Origin: CAVONB01 sp963697205
Lineage (GTDB): Bacteria > Pseudomonadota > Alphaproteobacteria > Rhizobiales > Hyphomicrobiaceae
Assembly (NCBI GenBank): GCA_963697205.1
Contig: CAVONB010000017.1
Span: 41,355 to 105,354, forward strand
Direction of reading: 5' to 3'
Length of the DNA: 64,000 nt
Shown here: positions 27,185-36,694 of the stretch, piece by piece
Numbering within the stretch: position 1 is the first letter of the stretch
Layout of the letters: every line of letters starts with the position of its first letter
Position numbers and translations under genes: made by a program
The notes under the pieces: model-generated
Database searches by the model: none
Told to the model about the DNA's origin: nothing
The model's input: only the letters and a program-made list of their open reading frames with translations

Positions 27185-27937
27185 GTGCCCACCTTCGACT
27201 CCGATGGCGTCGAGATCGCCTACATCGACGAGGGCGGTGGCGATCCGGTCCTGCTCATCCATGGGTTCGCGTCCCGGATCGCGACCAACTGGGTGGAGCC
27301 GGGCTGGGTCAAGCTGCTCGTCGGGGCCGGCTATCGTGTACTGGCGATCGACAATCGGGGGCACGGGGCGAGCCAGAAGCTGCACCGGCCGGAGGACTAC
27401 GGTGCTCCGGTGATGGCGGAGGACGCCCGGCGTCTGCTCGATCACCTGGGCATCGCGCGCGCGGACGTGATGGGCTACTCGATGGGTGCGCGGATCGCGG
27501 CATTCCTGGCGATTGCCCATCCCGAGCGTGTGCGCAGTGTCGTCTTTGCCGGGCTCGGCATCAACATGGTGCGCGGCATGGCGGGGACGGGGCCGATTGC
27601 GCACGCGCTGGAGGCCGACAGCATCGATCAGGTGACCAACGCCACCGCGCGGACGTTTCGCGCGTTCGCGGAGCAGACGGGCAGCGATCTGAAGGCGCTG
27701 GCGGCGTGCATCAGGTCGTCGCGCGACCCGATCACGGCGGAGGCCCTGGCAGCCTTGACGATGCCGGTGCTGGTGGCGGTGGGGACCAAGGACGTGATCG
27801 GCGGCTCGGCGCAGGCGCTGGCCGATCTCATCCCCGGGGCGCAAGCGCTGGAGATCACCGATCGAGATCACATGAAGGCGGTCGGCGATCGCGTCTATAA
27901 GGATGGAGTGCTGACGTTCCTCAGTCGTCGCCCCTGA
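27185..27937 (+). CDS. Alpha/beta hydrolase
   Basis: A 250-residue alpha/beta hydrolase with the oxyanion motif LLIHGFA, NRGHGAS, the nucleophile elbow GYSMGA and the late acid/His region (VGTKD and DRDHMKAV). The start is GTG with GGAGAG at good spacing. It resembles lactone hydrolases and esterases. A PaaI-type thioesterase follows 61 bases later. Confidence 0.88.
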   Translation: MPTFDSDGVEIAYIDEGGGDPVLLIHGFASRIATNWVEPGWVKLLVGAGYRVLAIDNRGHGASQKLHRPEDYGAPVMAEDARRLLDHLGIARADVMGYSMGARIAAFLAIAHPERVRSVVFAGLGINMVRGMAGTGPIAHALEADSIDQVTNATARTFRAFAEQTGSDLKALAACIRSSRDPITAEALAALTMPVLVAVGTKDVIGGSAQALADLIPGAQALEITDRDHMKAVGDRVYKDGVLTFLSRRP

Positions 27938-27998
27938 TCGTCGCAGCGCTCCAGCGAGCGCGAAGCGGACTCGGCCAATCCCGTGCGGAGCACTCTCA

Positions 27999-28442
27999 AT
28001 GACGTCGTTCGTTGCCGCCAATCCCGAATACGAGGCGGACATTCGCTCAAGTTTTGCCAGCCAGGGGCTGATGGCGACGCTGAAGGGGCGCATTGAAAGC
28101 GTCGTGCCGGGGCGGGTGGTGCTGGTGGTGCCGTTCGCGCCCGGCGTCTCGCAGCAGCATGGGCTGTTTCATGGCGGCGTGATCGGTGCGCTCGGTGACA
28201 ACGCGGGCGGCTATGCGGCGTTGAGCCTGATGCCGGCGGGCAGCGAGGTTTTGACCGTCGAGTACAAGATCAACTTCATGCGGCCGGCGCGCGGGGCGTT
28301 GCTGCGGGCGGTCGGCGAGGTCGTGCGGTCGGGCAAATCGCTGAGCGTCGTGCGGGTGGACGTGGAGGCCGTCGACGGGGATGCCCGGCAACCGTGTGCG
28401 GTGCTGCAGGCGACAATGATGAGGGTTGCGGCGGTCGCCTGA
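27999..28442 (+). CDS. PaaI family hotdog-fold thioesterase
   Basis: A 147-residue hotdog protein of the PaaI/4HBT group that hydrolyses acyl- or aryl-CoA thioesters. The signature HGGVIGALGDNAGGYAAL includes the acidic residue used for catalysis, followed by EYKINFMRPARG. The C terminus is short. Probably in one transcript with the preceding hydrolase. Substrate unknown. Confidence 0.88.
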   Translation: MTSFVAANPEYEADIRSSFASQGLMATLKGRIESVVPGRVVLVVPFAPGVSQQHGLFHGGVIGALGDNAGGYAALSLMPAGSEVLTVEYKINFMRPARGALLRAVGEVVRSGKSLSVVRVDVEAVDGDARQPCAVLQATMMRVAAVA

Positions 28443-29050
28443 CCGGGTTCGGTCAACAGGAACCGATCGCCGAGAACCGCTGGACGTCTGTGCGGCTCGT
28501 CAAAAAAACAGGCCCAGACAAGGCCAAGGTTGCGATCTGCAAAGGTACAACGCGGGGGTTGTCGCAGATCGGATTGGCGAACTGTCCAGGCCCAGAATGA
28601 CACGGTACGCGAGACGCACGACCAACGCATACGCGGGACGATGACGGTCGACACACTGGCATGGAACGCAAAACAAGAACGCAAAACGGTGCCACGCCAA
28701 AAATCGAAGCCGCTACGCGGTACACTCAACCGATCTGGTGACGCCTACAGACAAACCCACATCGGATTTCTTTTCGTGGTGCATCGGAGCTGAGCCGTCG
28801 CGTCGAGCGTGTCTGGGATCTTCGTGCAGGGGGGGCTTCGGGTCCCGGAACCGCCGTCGCTCGCTCTTCACTCATCAACACGTGGGGTCAGCGTAACACT
28901 CAGGGGGCGGGTGACCAGCCGTGCGCGGCGACAAAAGTCGACCTGTGGAAAAGGGAATTCGGCGTTGCCGGGCGTGGCACTGCGCGCCGGCCTGGCCGGC
29001 TCGGCCGCCGAGGCCTGCGCGCAGCTTTACGCTCGGGCCGCTGGCGTGTC
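28443..29050. other. Intergenic stretch without supported genes
   Basis: About 600 bases, visibly less GC-rich between 28500 and 28790. Short frames exist on both strands but none has a ribosome site together with plausible composition. No RNA gene or inverted repeat of note was recognised. It may hold the promoter for the DUF1194 gene. Confidence 0.45.
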
Positions 29051-29881
29051 ATGCTCGCGCCCATGTGGACGATCGTGACGCGCCTCGTGTGGCTGGTTCT
29101 CGTTGGTCTGACTGCGCCGCGGGCGGTGGCCCAGACGCCCGTCGACCTCGAACTCGTGCTCGCCGTCGATGTTTCATTATCCATGGATCTCGACGAGCAG
29201 AGGCTGCAGCGCGACGGCTACGTGGGGGCGCTGCGGGATGCCGGCGTCAAGGCTGCCATCAGCTCGGGCGGCCAGGGGCGCATCGCACTCACGTATATGG
29301 AGTGGGCGGGCCCGGGCACGGAAAAGGTCGTCGTGCCGTGGACGGTCGTCGATGCGGGCGAGAGCATCGAGCGGTTTGCCGACCGGCTGGCTGCCGCGCC
29401 GATCACGCGTGCGCGCATGACGTCGATCTCCAACGCGATGACGGTCGCGGCGGGCCTGTTTGCACAAAGCGGGGCGGCTGCGCCGCGGCGGGTGCTCGAC
29501 ATCTCCGGAGACGGTCCCAACAACGCTGGCCGGCTGGTGGTCGATGCCCGTGACGAGCTTCTTGCCAAGGGCATTGTGATCAATGGACTGCCGATCATGC
29601 TCAAGCGCGGGTCGGCGTTCGGCTATTTCGATATCGACAAGTTGGAGATCTATTACGAGGCGTGCGTGATCGGCGGCACGGGCTCGTTCGTCATCCCGGT
29701 GCGCGAGGCGGCGGAATTCGCGCCGGCCATCCGGCGCAAGCTGATGCTGGAGATCTCCGGGATCATGGAACTGCCGCGCATCGTGCCGACGCAGGCGCGG
29801 GTGGGTCGGCCCGACGCCATCGACTGTGAGATCGGCGAGAAGATGCGTCGGCGGTATTTCGATGAGGACTTCCCCCGCTGA
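29051..29881 (+). CDS. DUF1194 (von Willebrand factor A-like) exported protein
   Basis: A 276-residue exported protein of DUF1194, a vWA-type fold. The signal peptide (VTRLVWLVLVGLTAPRAVA|Q) leads to a metal-ion-dependent adhesion site, LAVDVSLSMD, with DISGDGPNN later in the domain, both expected of vWA folds. Family members are widespread in Rhizobiales but have no known function. An alternative ATG lies four codons on. Confidence 0.9.
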   Translation: MLAPMWTIVTRLVWLVLVGLTAPRAVAQTPVDLELVLAVDVSLSMDLDEQRLQRDGYVGALRDAGVKAAISSGGQGRIALTYMEWAGPGTEKVVVPWTVVDAGESIERFADRLAAAPITRARMTSISNAMTVAAGLFAQSGAAAPRRVLDISGDGPNNAGRLVVDARDELLAKGIVINGLPIMLKRGSAFGYFDIDKLEIYYEACVIGGTGSFVIPVREAAEFAPAIRRKLMLEISGIMELPRIVPTQARVGRPDAIDCEIGEKMRRRYFDEDFPR

Positions 29882-30086
29882 GCTGCCAGGCGCGTGCCGG
29901 ACGCGACCGTGCTGCCTAGGGCGGGCGCGGCCGGTGCTCGGCCGTTAGCTGGCAACAACGTCTCATCAGCACCCAGAATTGGCCCCCGGTCGGGCACAGA
30001 CGGGCCCGATTGGCGCCGGAGTGGTGGCTTATCAGGAGGCAGGCTTTGTGCGTTCGTTAACCAAGGGGAGGTAGTCTCGCGAGGCT

Positions 30087-30761
30087 ATGTGGTATCGTCG
30101 CGTCCAGTTCCTCGTCCTCGGTGTCGGTGCGGTGCTGCTCCTGTGGGGCTGCGCCAAGAACGGTCCGACATTCATTGCCAAGCATGAGCCGTGGCGTGCC
30201 GACGAAGAGACGGCATGCCTGTCGGCCGGCGTGGTGCGCGAAACCTCCTTCCTGAGAGCGCGGGCGGCCCTGGGCGGGCCGAGCGTCTGCGGCGCAGCGC
30301 GGCCTTTCGAGATGTCGGGCGCGCTGGGTGGCCGAGTGGTGCTCCGCCCGGCGGCGATGCTGCGCTGTCCGATGGTGCCTCAAGTGGAGCGCTGGTTGGC
30401 GCTCGACGTCGAAGAGGCGGCAAAGCGTTTTCTGGGCGCGCCGGTGGTCGAGTTGAAGGTCGCGGCGTCCTATTCCTGCCGACCGATGAACCACGTGAGC
30501 GGGGCGAAGCTGTCCGAGCATGGCCATGCCAATGCGCTCGACGTTTCTGCGTTCATCCTGGCCGACGGGCGCAAGGTGACGGTCAAGGGCGGCTGGAATG
30601 GCGCGCCGGAGGAGCGCGCCTTCCTGCGCGCGGTTCACGCCGGGGCCTGCCGCAACTTCACGACGGTGCTGGGACCCAACGCGGACCGCAACCACCACGA
30701 CCACTTCCACATGGATCTGGCGCGCCATGGGCGTGACGGGCTGTCCCGGATCTGCCGTTAA
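30087..30761 (+). CDS. Extensin family lipoprotein (M15-like)
   Basis: A 224-residue protein whose N terminus has a lipobox (LLLWGC|AK), predicting a lipoprotein. The rest is the extensin-like C-terminal domain, related to M15 D,D/L,D-carboxypeptidases: SCRPMNHVSG, the metal-binding SEHGHANALDVSAF and HHDHFHMD. A peptidoglycan-cleaving or binding role in the periplasm is expected from the family. GGGGAGG lies about 17-23 bases upstream of the ATG. Confidence 0.9.
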   Translation: MWYRRVQFLVLGVGAVLLLWGCAKNGPTFIAKHEPWRADEETACLSAGVVRETSFLRARAALGGPSVCGAARPFEMSGALGGRVVLRPAAMLRCPMVPQVERWLALDVEEAAKRFLGAPVVELKVAASYSCRPMNHVSGAKLSEHGHANALDVSAFILADGRKVTVKGGWNGAPEERAFLRAVHAGACRNFTTVLGPNADRNHHDHFHMDLARHGRDGLSRICR

Positions 30762-30949
30762 CCCAATAAAGAAACAAGCGAATTCTGCGCGACGATGTTT
30801 TTGATCGGCCGCAGGACGGCCGCATTTGTGCCGATCCTCTCCCCGGGTCCCTTTGCCGATGATCCGCTGCGGCGGACATATTCGCTGTCGGCGAGAATAA
30901 AACCGAAGACGCAGCCGTTATTGCAGCGTCGTGGGGGAGATGGGAACGC

Positions 30950-31483
30950 GTGACGGACGATATCCGGCGCCAGATGGTCGAGCTGCTACCGCGGTTACGA
31001 CGGTTCGCCTACTCACTGACGGCGAATCTCGACGAGGGGGATGACCTCGTCCAGGAGGCGTGCGCGCGTGCCCTGTCGAACATCGACAAGTGGCAACCAG
31101 GGACGAGGCTGGACAGTTGGATGTACCGGATTACGCAAAATCTCTGGGTTGATCGGGTGCGGGCCAGGAAAGTTCGCGGGGAGGTCGTGGACATCGATGT
31201 CGCAGCCGACCTGCCAGGCAGCGACGGGCGCACGATCGCGGAGCAGCGCTCTGCGCTGTCGGTCGTCAATCGCGCGCTCGCCACGCTCGGCGAGGAGCAG
31301 CGGACGCTGGTGGCTTTGATTTGTGTCGATGGCCGCTCCTACAAGGAGGCCGCGGAGATTCTGAATGTGCCGCTGGGCACGGTCATGAGCCGGCTGGCGC
31401 GGGCACGCAAGGTGTTGCACGAAGCGCTCGAGGGTCAGGTTACCATTCCATCGCTGGCAGCGGAGAGTCATCGTCATGAATGA
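30950..31483 (+). CDS. ECF-type RNA polymerase sigma factor
   Basis: A 177-residue sigma70-family ECF factor. Region 2 contains DEGDDLVQEACARAL and LDSWMYRITQNLWVD; region 4 contains SYKEAAEILNVPLGTVMSRLARARK. There is no region 3 or 1.1. The start is a GTG preceded by GGGGGAG. The gene overlaps the following anti-sigma factor gene by eight bases, so the two are translationally coupled. The pair is the first of two ECF modules in this region. Confidence 0.92.
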   Translation: MTDDIRRQMVELLPRLRRFAYSLTANLDEGDDLVQEACARALSNIDKWQPGTRLDSWMYRITQNLWVDRVRARKVRGEVVDIDVAADLPGSDGRTIAEQRSALSVVNRALATLGEEQRTLVALICVDGRSYKEAAEILNVPLGTVMSRLARARKVLHEALEGQVTIPSLAAESHRHE

Positions 31484-32306
31484 GTTCAGCGACGAGCGGC
31501 TGATGGCCTTTGCAGACGGTGAAATGTCGCCGGACGAGGCAGCGCTGTTGGAAGATGCGATCGCTCGCGATCCCGCCCTGCAGCGGCGGCTGGAGACGTT
31601 TCACAATACCGGGCGGCGGCTGCGGCATGTGTTCGAAGTGGTCGAGCAGGTACCGGTACCTCAACATCTGATCGATGCCGTGCTGCGCGCGCCGATCGCT
31701 GCGGCGGCAACGGCGCCGCGGCAGGCGCCGGCACCCTCAAGCGGCCTTGCCGATTTCGTGTCGCAGGTGCGCGCATTGTTTGCTACCCCGGCGGGGTGGG
31801 CAGCGGTCGCTGCGACCGGAGTTCTGGTGGTTGCGGCTGGCAATGCCCTGGTCGGATCGCGACCAACACAAGATGCCCTGGGGGGCGGAGATCTGGCAGC
31901 TTTCAACCGCGTGGGTTCTCTCGCGCCTGCGTCTTTGGCACGCGTTCTGGAGGCAGAACGGGGCGGTCAGATCTCTCAAATCGCGACGGAGGCCGGCAAG
32001 ATCACCGTCGCCCCCGTCATGACGTTCCGCAGCAGGGACCAGCAGTTCTGTCGCGAATACGCGGCTGCGCGTGGCGGCGACAGTGAGGTGCGCGGCGTGG
32101 CGTGCCGGGAAACCGTGGGCTGGCGGATCGTGGCTGGATCGGGACCGGTTTCGGTGCAGGCGCGTGATGGCGGCGCGGTGCGCCCGGCGGAAGGCAAGAG
32201 CTTTCGCGCGATCGACGAGGCGGTGGATGCACTCATCGAAGGCGATGTGCTGACCAAGGAAGCCGAGATGCGTGTCATTGCGCGCGGCTGGAAGGAAACG
32301 AATTAG
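31476..32306 (+). CDS. Membrane anti-sigma factor
   Basis: A 276-residue single-pass protein. The N-terminal domain (DERLMAFADGEMSPDEAALLE) is of the anti-sigma type but lacks the HxxxCxxC zinc motif. A Pro/Ala-rich linker leads to a transmembrane helix (AGWAAVAATGVLVVAAGNALVG, about residues 106-127) and a periplasmic domain with a single disulfide-capable pair (FCREYAA and VACRET). The start overlaps the sigma gene. It presumably holds the sigma factor at the membrane until an envelope signal releases it. Confidence 0.85.
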   Translation: MNEFSDERLMAFADGEMSPDEAALLEDAIARDPALQRRLETFHNTGRRLRHVFEVVEQVPVPQHLIDAVLRAPIAAAATAPRQAPAPSSGLADFVSQVRALFATPAGWAAVAATGVLVVAAGNALVGSRPTQDALGGGDLAAFNRVGSLAPASLARVLEAERGGQISQIATEAGKITVAPVMTFRSRDQQFCREYAAARGGDSEVRGVACRETVGWRIVAGSGPVSVQARDGGAVRPAEGKSFRAIDEAVDALIEGDVLTKEAEMRVIARGWKETN

Positions 32307-32853
32307 CGCAAAGCCGCCGTCGGCGGCAGCGCGCTCAAGAGTTGTCCGACGACCGGTTTTCCGCGCCCCTTGCCCGCACCAGGGGGCCGGCCGGGAACTC
32401 GGGCAGCGGGTCAGGCGGCACTTCGGTGCTCGCCTGACCTCGAACCTCAGGCCCGTTTCGCACTGTGTCCGGCGTCCCCGCCGCTGGCTCAGAGCGAAGC
32501 GGGCCTGTCTCGTTTTGGGGACTGAATTTTTTTGGTTGAGGTTGTCCGGTTCTCGGCGCCTGTCCAACCGACGCGGTCCAGCGTCTGGCGTGTGCGAAAC
32601 ACGCTGTCTTCCTCTATCTGGCGGCCGGAATCGAGTCTGTCCGGGCCGCAGCGTTTGACCGGGAACGCAGGATCATGCGGACATCGCCGATGGTGATTGG
32701 GGTCGAGGCGTGTGGCGTGGCGCGCGATGCGGGTGAAACTGCCGCAGCGAGGGCGTGAGCGGCTCGCTGGGCGGGCCGGCTCGACGCGATGGCCGGGGCC
32801 TGGAGACGAGGCGATCGGAAGGCCCGTTCATGCGTGACACATCCGGCGCGCTG
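32307..32853. other. Intergenic region between convergent genes
   Basis: About 550 bases between the stop of the anti-sigma gene and that of the leftward subtilase. A small hairpin (GCCGCC-GTC-GGCGGC, 32313-32327) follows the anti-sigma stop but has no T tract. No supported gene was seen. Confidence 0.45.
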
Positions 32854-34614
32854 TCAGTCGCTGCCGGCCAGGGAGAAATTGGTTTTCGATGTGCCTGCAC
32901 TTGCGCGCAGGATTTGAGCCGACCAGCCTCCCGTCGTCGACGCGATCGCGCGCGAAGAGCAGGCGAGGGGGGCTTCGGGGGCGCCAAGTCCGTAGATCGG
33001 ATCGCGGCCGGTGGGGCCGAGGTCGACCAGCTTCAAACGCTTGAGGATGTCGGGCTTCATGGCCTGCTCGCCCGGTGCGAGCAGCGTTGCGGCAAGCGCG
33101 GTGACGTAGGGAACGGCGAACGAGGTGCCGGTCTGGTAGCCTTCCTGGCGATTGGGAAGTGCCGTCCAGATGTCGACGCCGGGTGCGGCGACGTCGATGT
33201 ATTTGCCGTGGTTGGCGCGCCGATATGCACGCATCTTGCGGTCGACGGCCGTGACGGCGATGACCTCGGGGTAGGCGGCGGGATAGACGGGGTCGGCGTA
33301 GTGGCCTTCGTTGCCGGCGGCGGCAACGACCAGAATGCCGGATCGCGCGAGCTCGCGGATCTTGTCGGCAAGAAGCGGGTCACTCGGCCCCGCGACGCTG
33401 GCGTTGATGACGCGCACGCGATGGCGCTGCATCCAGTCGAGTGCCTCGATCAGGCTGGCGGTGTCGGTGACCGGCTCGCCCTGCGCATCCGAGCTGAAAA
33501 CATCGGCGACATAAAATTGGGCGGCGGGAATGAGGCCGGGCGTGCCGGTCCCGGGCTGGCCTGCCAGCAATGCCATGACGCCGGTGCCGTGCGCGGCGGT
33601 CGCCTTGTTTTCGGACGCTTCGATGAAGGTGCGGGTGACGAACCGCTTGCGGCCGAACGCGGGATGGGCGAAGTCGACCGCGGTATCGATGACGCCGACA
33701 CGAAGACTGGCGGCGCAGCTGGCGAGCTTCTCGCGCCATTTGATGACGACGGGGCCGAAGCAGCGGTTCGGCTCGCATGGCTCGTTGCTGGCGGGGCGTG
33801 TTTCCCCACGGGCGGGCGCAGCGCGATCGGTGGCGGCCTTATAGGACCGGTAGACGTGATTGAAGCCGATGCGTTGCCCGGGCAGCGCGCGCTCGAGCAT
33901 GCCGCGCGCGGTCACGATGTCGAGGCTGTCGGGCACGACGAGGCGGGCGACCGCGGACGGCCCGCGCCCGGATTGCCGGATCTCCATGCCGAGCTCGCCT
34001 GCGACCCTGAACGTGTCGCGGCGTGGTCGCACGACCACGATCTCCTGGCGCATCGTTCGGGTGCGCTGGCCGCGGTCGGCGTCGCGCCGGGCTGCACGCG
34101 AGCTGGTCATACGGCGAATGCTTTCGGGCAGCGCGCGGCTGGCCTGGTCAGCGCCATTCGGTCTGGCACCGCCGCGATCGTCCTTGCCGGCCGGGCCTGC
34201 GGTTTCGCGACCGAAGCGATCGTTGGCGTCGTTTGCACGCGAGGCGCCGGGGGCTGCCACTGCGGATCCGCTAGGCGCGCCGGCCGAAGCTGGGCCCGCG
34301 TTGGAACCAGATCCCGCGTTCGATGATCCCGAAGATGCCGACGAACCGGGACGATCGGAACGGCTGTCGTCGCGCTCCTTGCGCTGGCGTTCCTGGCGTT
34401 CCTGGCGCTCGCGGCGGCTTTCGGCATGGGCGAGCGGTATCGGCTGCCAAGCCAGGAACGTGACGCGGGGCGTGGGATGGTCGGACCGACCGGCAATATT
34501 TGGTGCGAGCAAAACGGCGATGCATGTGGCTGCCGTCAACTTCGCTGCCGCGAGGCCGAAGCCGTAGGGCCGACTGTGGCGCCTGCGCGCCTTGCCATGA
34601 CTTTCGTCGACCAT
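32854..34614 (-). CDS. Secreted S8 family serine peptidase (subtilase) A
   Basis: A 586-residue exported subtilase. An atypical long signal region (about residues 1-65) is followed by an Arg/Gln/Glu-rich stretch (RRERQERQERQRKERDD), a Ser/Gly/Ala low-complexity linker and then the catalytic domain. The triad is visible as Asp in GVIDTAVDF (about 308), His in AAHGTGVMALL (about 342) and Ser in GTSFAVPYV (about 497). Several cysteines occur around NEPCEPNRCFG. It is last in the leftward group led by an ECF sigma/anti-sigma pair and a second subtilase. Confidence 0.88.
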   Translation of the reverse strand: MVDESHGKARRRHSRPYGFGLAAAKLTAATCIAVLLAPNIAGRSDHPTPRVTFLAWQPIPLAHAESRRERQERQERQRKERDDSRSDRPGSSASSGSSNAGSGSNAGPASAGAPSGSAVAAPGASRANDANDRFGRETAGPAGKDDRGGARPNGADQASRALPESIRRMTSSRAARRDADRGQRTRTMRQEIVVVRPRRDTFRVAGELGMEIRQSGRGPSAVARLVVPDSLDIVTARGMLERALPGQRIGFNHVYRSYKAATDRAAPARGETRPASNEPCEPNRCFGPVVIKWREKLASCAASLRVGVIDTAVDFAHPAFGRKRFVTRTFIEASENKATAAHGTGVMALLAGQPGTGTPGLIPAAQFYVADVFSSDAQGEPVTDTASLIEALDWMQRHRVRVINASVAGPSDPLLADKIRELARSGILVVAAAGNEGHYADPVYPAAYPEVIAVTAVDRKMRAYRRANHGKYIDVAAPGVDIWTALPNRQEGYQTGTSFAVPYVTALAATLLAPGEQAMKPDILKRLKLVDLGPTGRDPIYGLGAPEAPLACSSRAIASTTGGWSAQILRASAGTSKTNFSLAGSD

Positions 34615-34824
34615 CGTGCTCCCCCGAGCCTACCCCTGTATGGCCGGATATCCCGCAATCGTGATCGAATTGCGGACGAAAGTGTAGGCTCATCCGTTAT
34701 TTTTCGACAGGGCTTGCTGCGTTTTTTTGTCAGGCCCGTTGATAAGTTGGCGCACGTCGGCACAGATCGGCGGGCGTTTTCAGCTATGGGCGCATTGCAG
34801 TGTCAGCGCACTGCAACTGCAGGT

Positions 34825-36669
34825 TCAGCGCCGTCCCTGGCGATTGTCGCGGAAGACGAGGGCGAGGGCCTTTTCGGCATCGCCACGTCCGGCGCCGAAA
34901 AGCTCGTCAGGACCCGGCTTGCCCAGATCGATGGCGCTTTCGGTGACAGCGTTGCGCACGTCGGCGCGCGGCAGGCGCGGGTTGCCCTGCAGCAGCAGCG
35001 CAATCATGCCGCTGACGTGTGCGGCTGCCATCGATGTGCCGGACTGGACGTCGTGTGCCTTGCCGGGAGCCAGCGTGAAAATGTCGACACCCGGTGCCGA
35101 CAGCGCGATGTAGCTGCCGTGGTTGGCTTGCGCGAACAGCCGGTCGTCGGGATCGGTTGCGGTCACGGCAATCACGCCGGGATAGGCGCCGGGGTAGGCC
35201 GGTGGCGCCTTGCTGCCGCCGTTGCCGGCGGCCGCGACAATGATCGCGTCGCGTGCCGCGGCGGCGGCGACCGCCTTGGCCAGCAGCGGCTCGCGCGGGC
35301 CGGCGAGGCTCATGTTGACGACACGTGCGCCTTTGTCCAGTGACCAATCGAGGCCCTTGGCGAGCCAGAATGACGTGGCTTCGAGCGTGCCCTGTGAGCC
35401 GCGCGCAAATGCGCGAACATCGAGCAGGCGGGCATCGGGCGCGACGCCGCGCACGATACCTTTTGCTGCAATGATGCCGGCGATTGCGGTGGCATGGGCG
35501 CCGCGGCCACGTGAGGGCGGCGAGGCTGCGTCGGGTGCATCTGTGGCGTTGTAACGCTCCACGACGGCGCCTGCGAGATCGGGATGGTCGACGTCGATTC
35601 CGGTGTCGATGACGGCGACGGCGACGCCGCGGCCGGTTGCGCGGCGGTGAGCGGTCGCTGCTGAGATTTTGTGGAAGCCGTATTGAAGCGCAGAGTATGC
35701 GCTTGGCGTCGCGTCGTCGCCGGGGCCCTGCGGCCGGTAGAGATAGTTGGGCTGCGGGGCGAGTGCGCGTGCATCACCGGCCAGGCTGGCGAGGACCTGA
35801 GGCACGCTGCGGCCGTCGGTGATCCGGTAGCGCGCAAGGCGCACGCCGACCTGGAGTAGGTTGGCCTGGTCGAGCAGGGTGAGCTGGAAATCCTGTGCCA
35901 GTGCTGCTGCGGTGATGTCGGGTGCGCCGCCGGCGATTTCGACCAAGACCTCGTCGGGCACGAACGGGTCGGCGGCCGCGGCCGCAGCCGCCGGTGGCGT
36001 CGGCGGGGGGGGCGCGGGCGTGCCGCGACGGATGGGCGGCGGCGGCGAGGGTGGCGGCGGCGCCACGAGCAGCGGTGTATCGCCGCGTGCGCCGCCCGGC
36101 GGCGTTGGTGGCGTCGTGCGATCGAATGCGTCGACCAGCACGAATGCGCAGAAGTGTCCGATCTTGGCGACGTCGCGGCGCAAGGTGCCGGCGGGGCAAA
36201 GGCACGTGCCACGCAGGAAGCGGCCGCCAAGGCAGGCGACATCGATGGCGGGCGGCTTCGTGCTTTCCGGCGTGCGGCCGGTGTCGGGCTGGGGCTTGGA
36301 GGGCTTGCCGTCGGAAGCGCCCGGCGGGCGTCTCGGCTTGCTGGCGGTCTTGGCCTTCGGCTTCTCGCGCGGGGGCGTGCGGACCACTTTGGTGGGCGGC
36401 TTCTTGCGTTTGGGCTCGGCCTTCTTCTGCTTTTTCTTCTTCTCGGCGTCCTGGGCGAGCTTGTTGATGATGCCGATGCCAATGCCGATCGCAATGCCGG
36501 TCCCGATGCCGCCGCTACCGCCTCCACCGCCGCCGCGTGAGCCACCCGCCGTCGATCCGGTGGACTGTTGCGCATTGGCGCGCGAGGCGATCGCGGGCAG
36601 CAGACAGGTCGCCATCATGACGATGGCGAGAAAGTGGACCATCGGCCGGAGACTGCGGGAACGTTGCAT
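34825..36669 (-). CDS. Secreted S8 family serine peptidase (subtilase) B
   Basis: A 614-residue exported subtilase. After a signal peptide come a glycine-rich segment, a helix, and a Lys/Pro-rich basic linker (KKKKQKKAEPKRKKPPTK), then a Cys-containing patch (CLGGRFLRGTCLCPAG) and a Pro-rich spacer. The catalytic domain shows Asp in AVIDTGIDVDHPDL (about 353), His in GAHATAIAGI (about 391) and Ser in SGTSMAAAHV (about 545). GGGAGAG precedes the ATG. It lies 25 bases after the anti-sigma stop, so sigma, anti-sigma and this subtilase are likely one operon; subtilase A follows 210 bases further on. Confidence 0.9.
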   Translation of the reverse strand: MQRSRSLRPMVHFLAIVMMATCLLPAIASRANAQQSTGSTAGGSRGGGGGGSGGIGTGIAIGIGIGIINKLAQDAEKKKKQKKAEPKRKKPPTKVVRTPPREKPKAKTASKPRRPPGASDGKPSKPQPDTGRTPESTKPPAIDVACLGGRFLRGTCLCPAGTLRRDVAKIGHFCAFVLVDAFDRTTPPTPPGGARGDTPLLVAPPPPSPPPPIRRGTPAPPPPTPPAAAAAAADPFVPDEVLVEIAGGAPDITAAALAQDFQLTLLDQANLLQVGVRLARYRITDGRSVPQVLASLAGDARALAPQPNYLYRPQGPGDDATPSAYSALQYGFHKISAATAHRRATGRGVAVAVIDTGIDVDHPDLAGAVVERYNATDAPDAASPPSRGRGAHATAIAGIIAAKGIVRGVAPDARLLDVRAFARGSQGTLEATSFWLAKGLDWSLDKGARVVNMSLAGPREPLLAKAVAAAAARDAIIVAAAGNGGSKAPPAYPGAYPGVIAVTATDPDDRLFAQANHGSYIALSAPGVDIFTLAPGKAHDVQSGTSMAAAHVSGMIALLLQGNPRLPRADVRNAVTESAIDLGKPGPDELFGAGRGDAEKALALVFRDNRQGRR

Positions 36670-36694
36670 GGCGTCTCTCCCGTCGCGGCTTAGA

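Noticed and set aside
28530..28793. Short frames in the AT-richer stretch after the PaaI gene
   Set aside because: No ribosome sites and no plausible protein features; left as intergenic.
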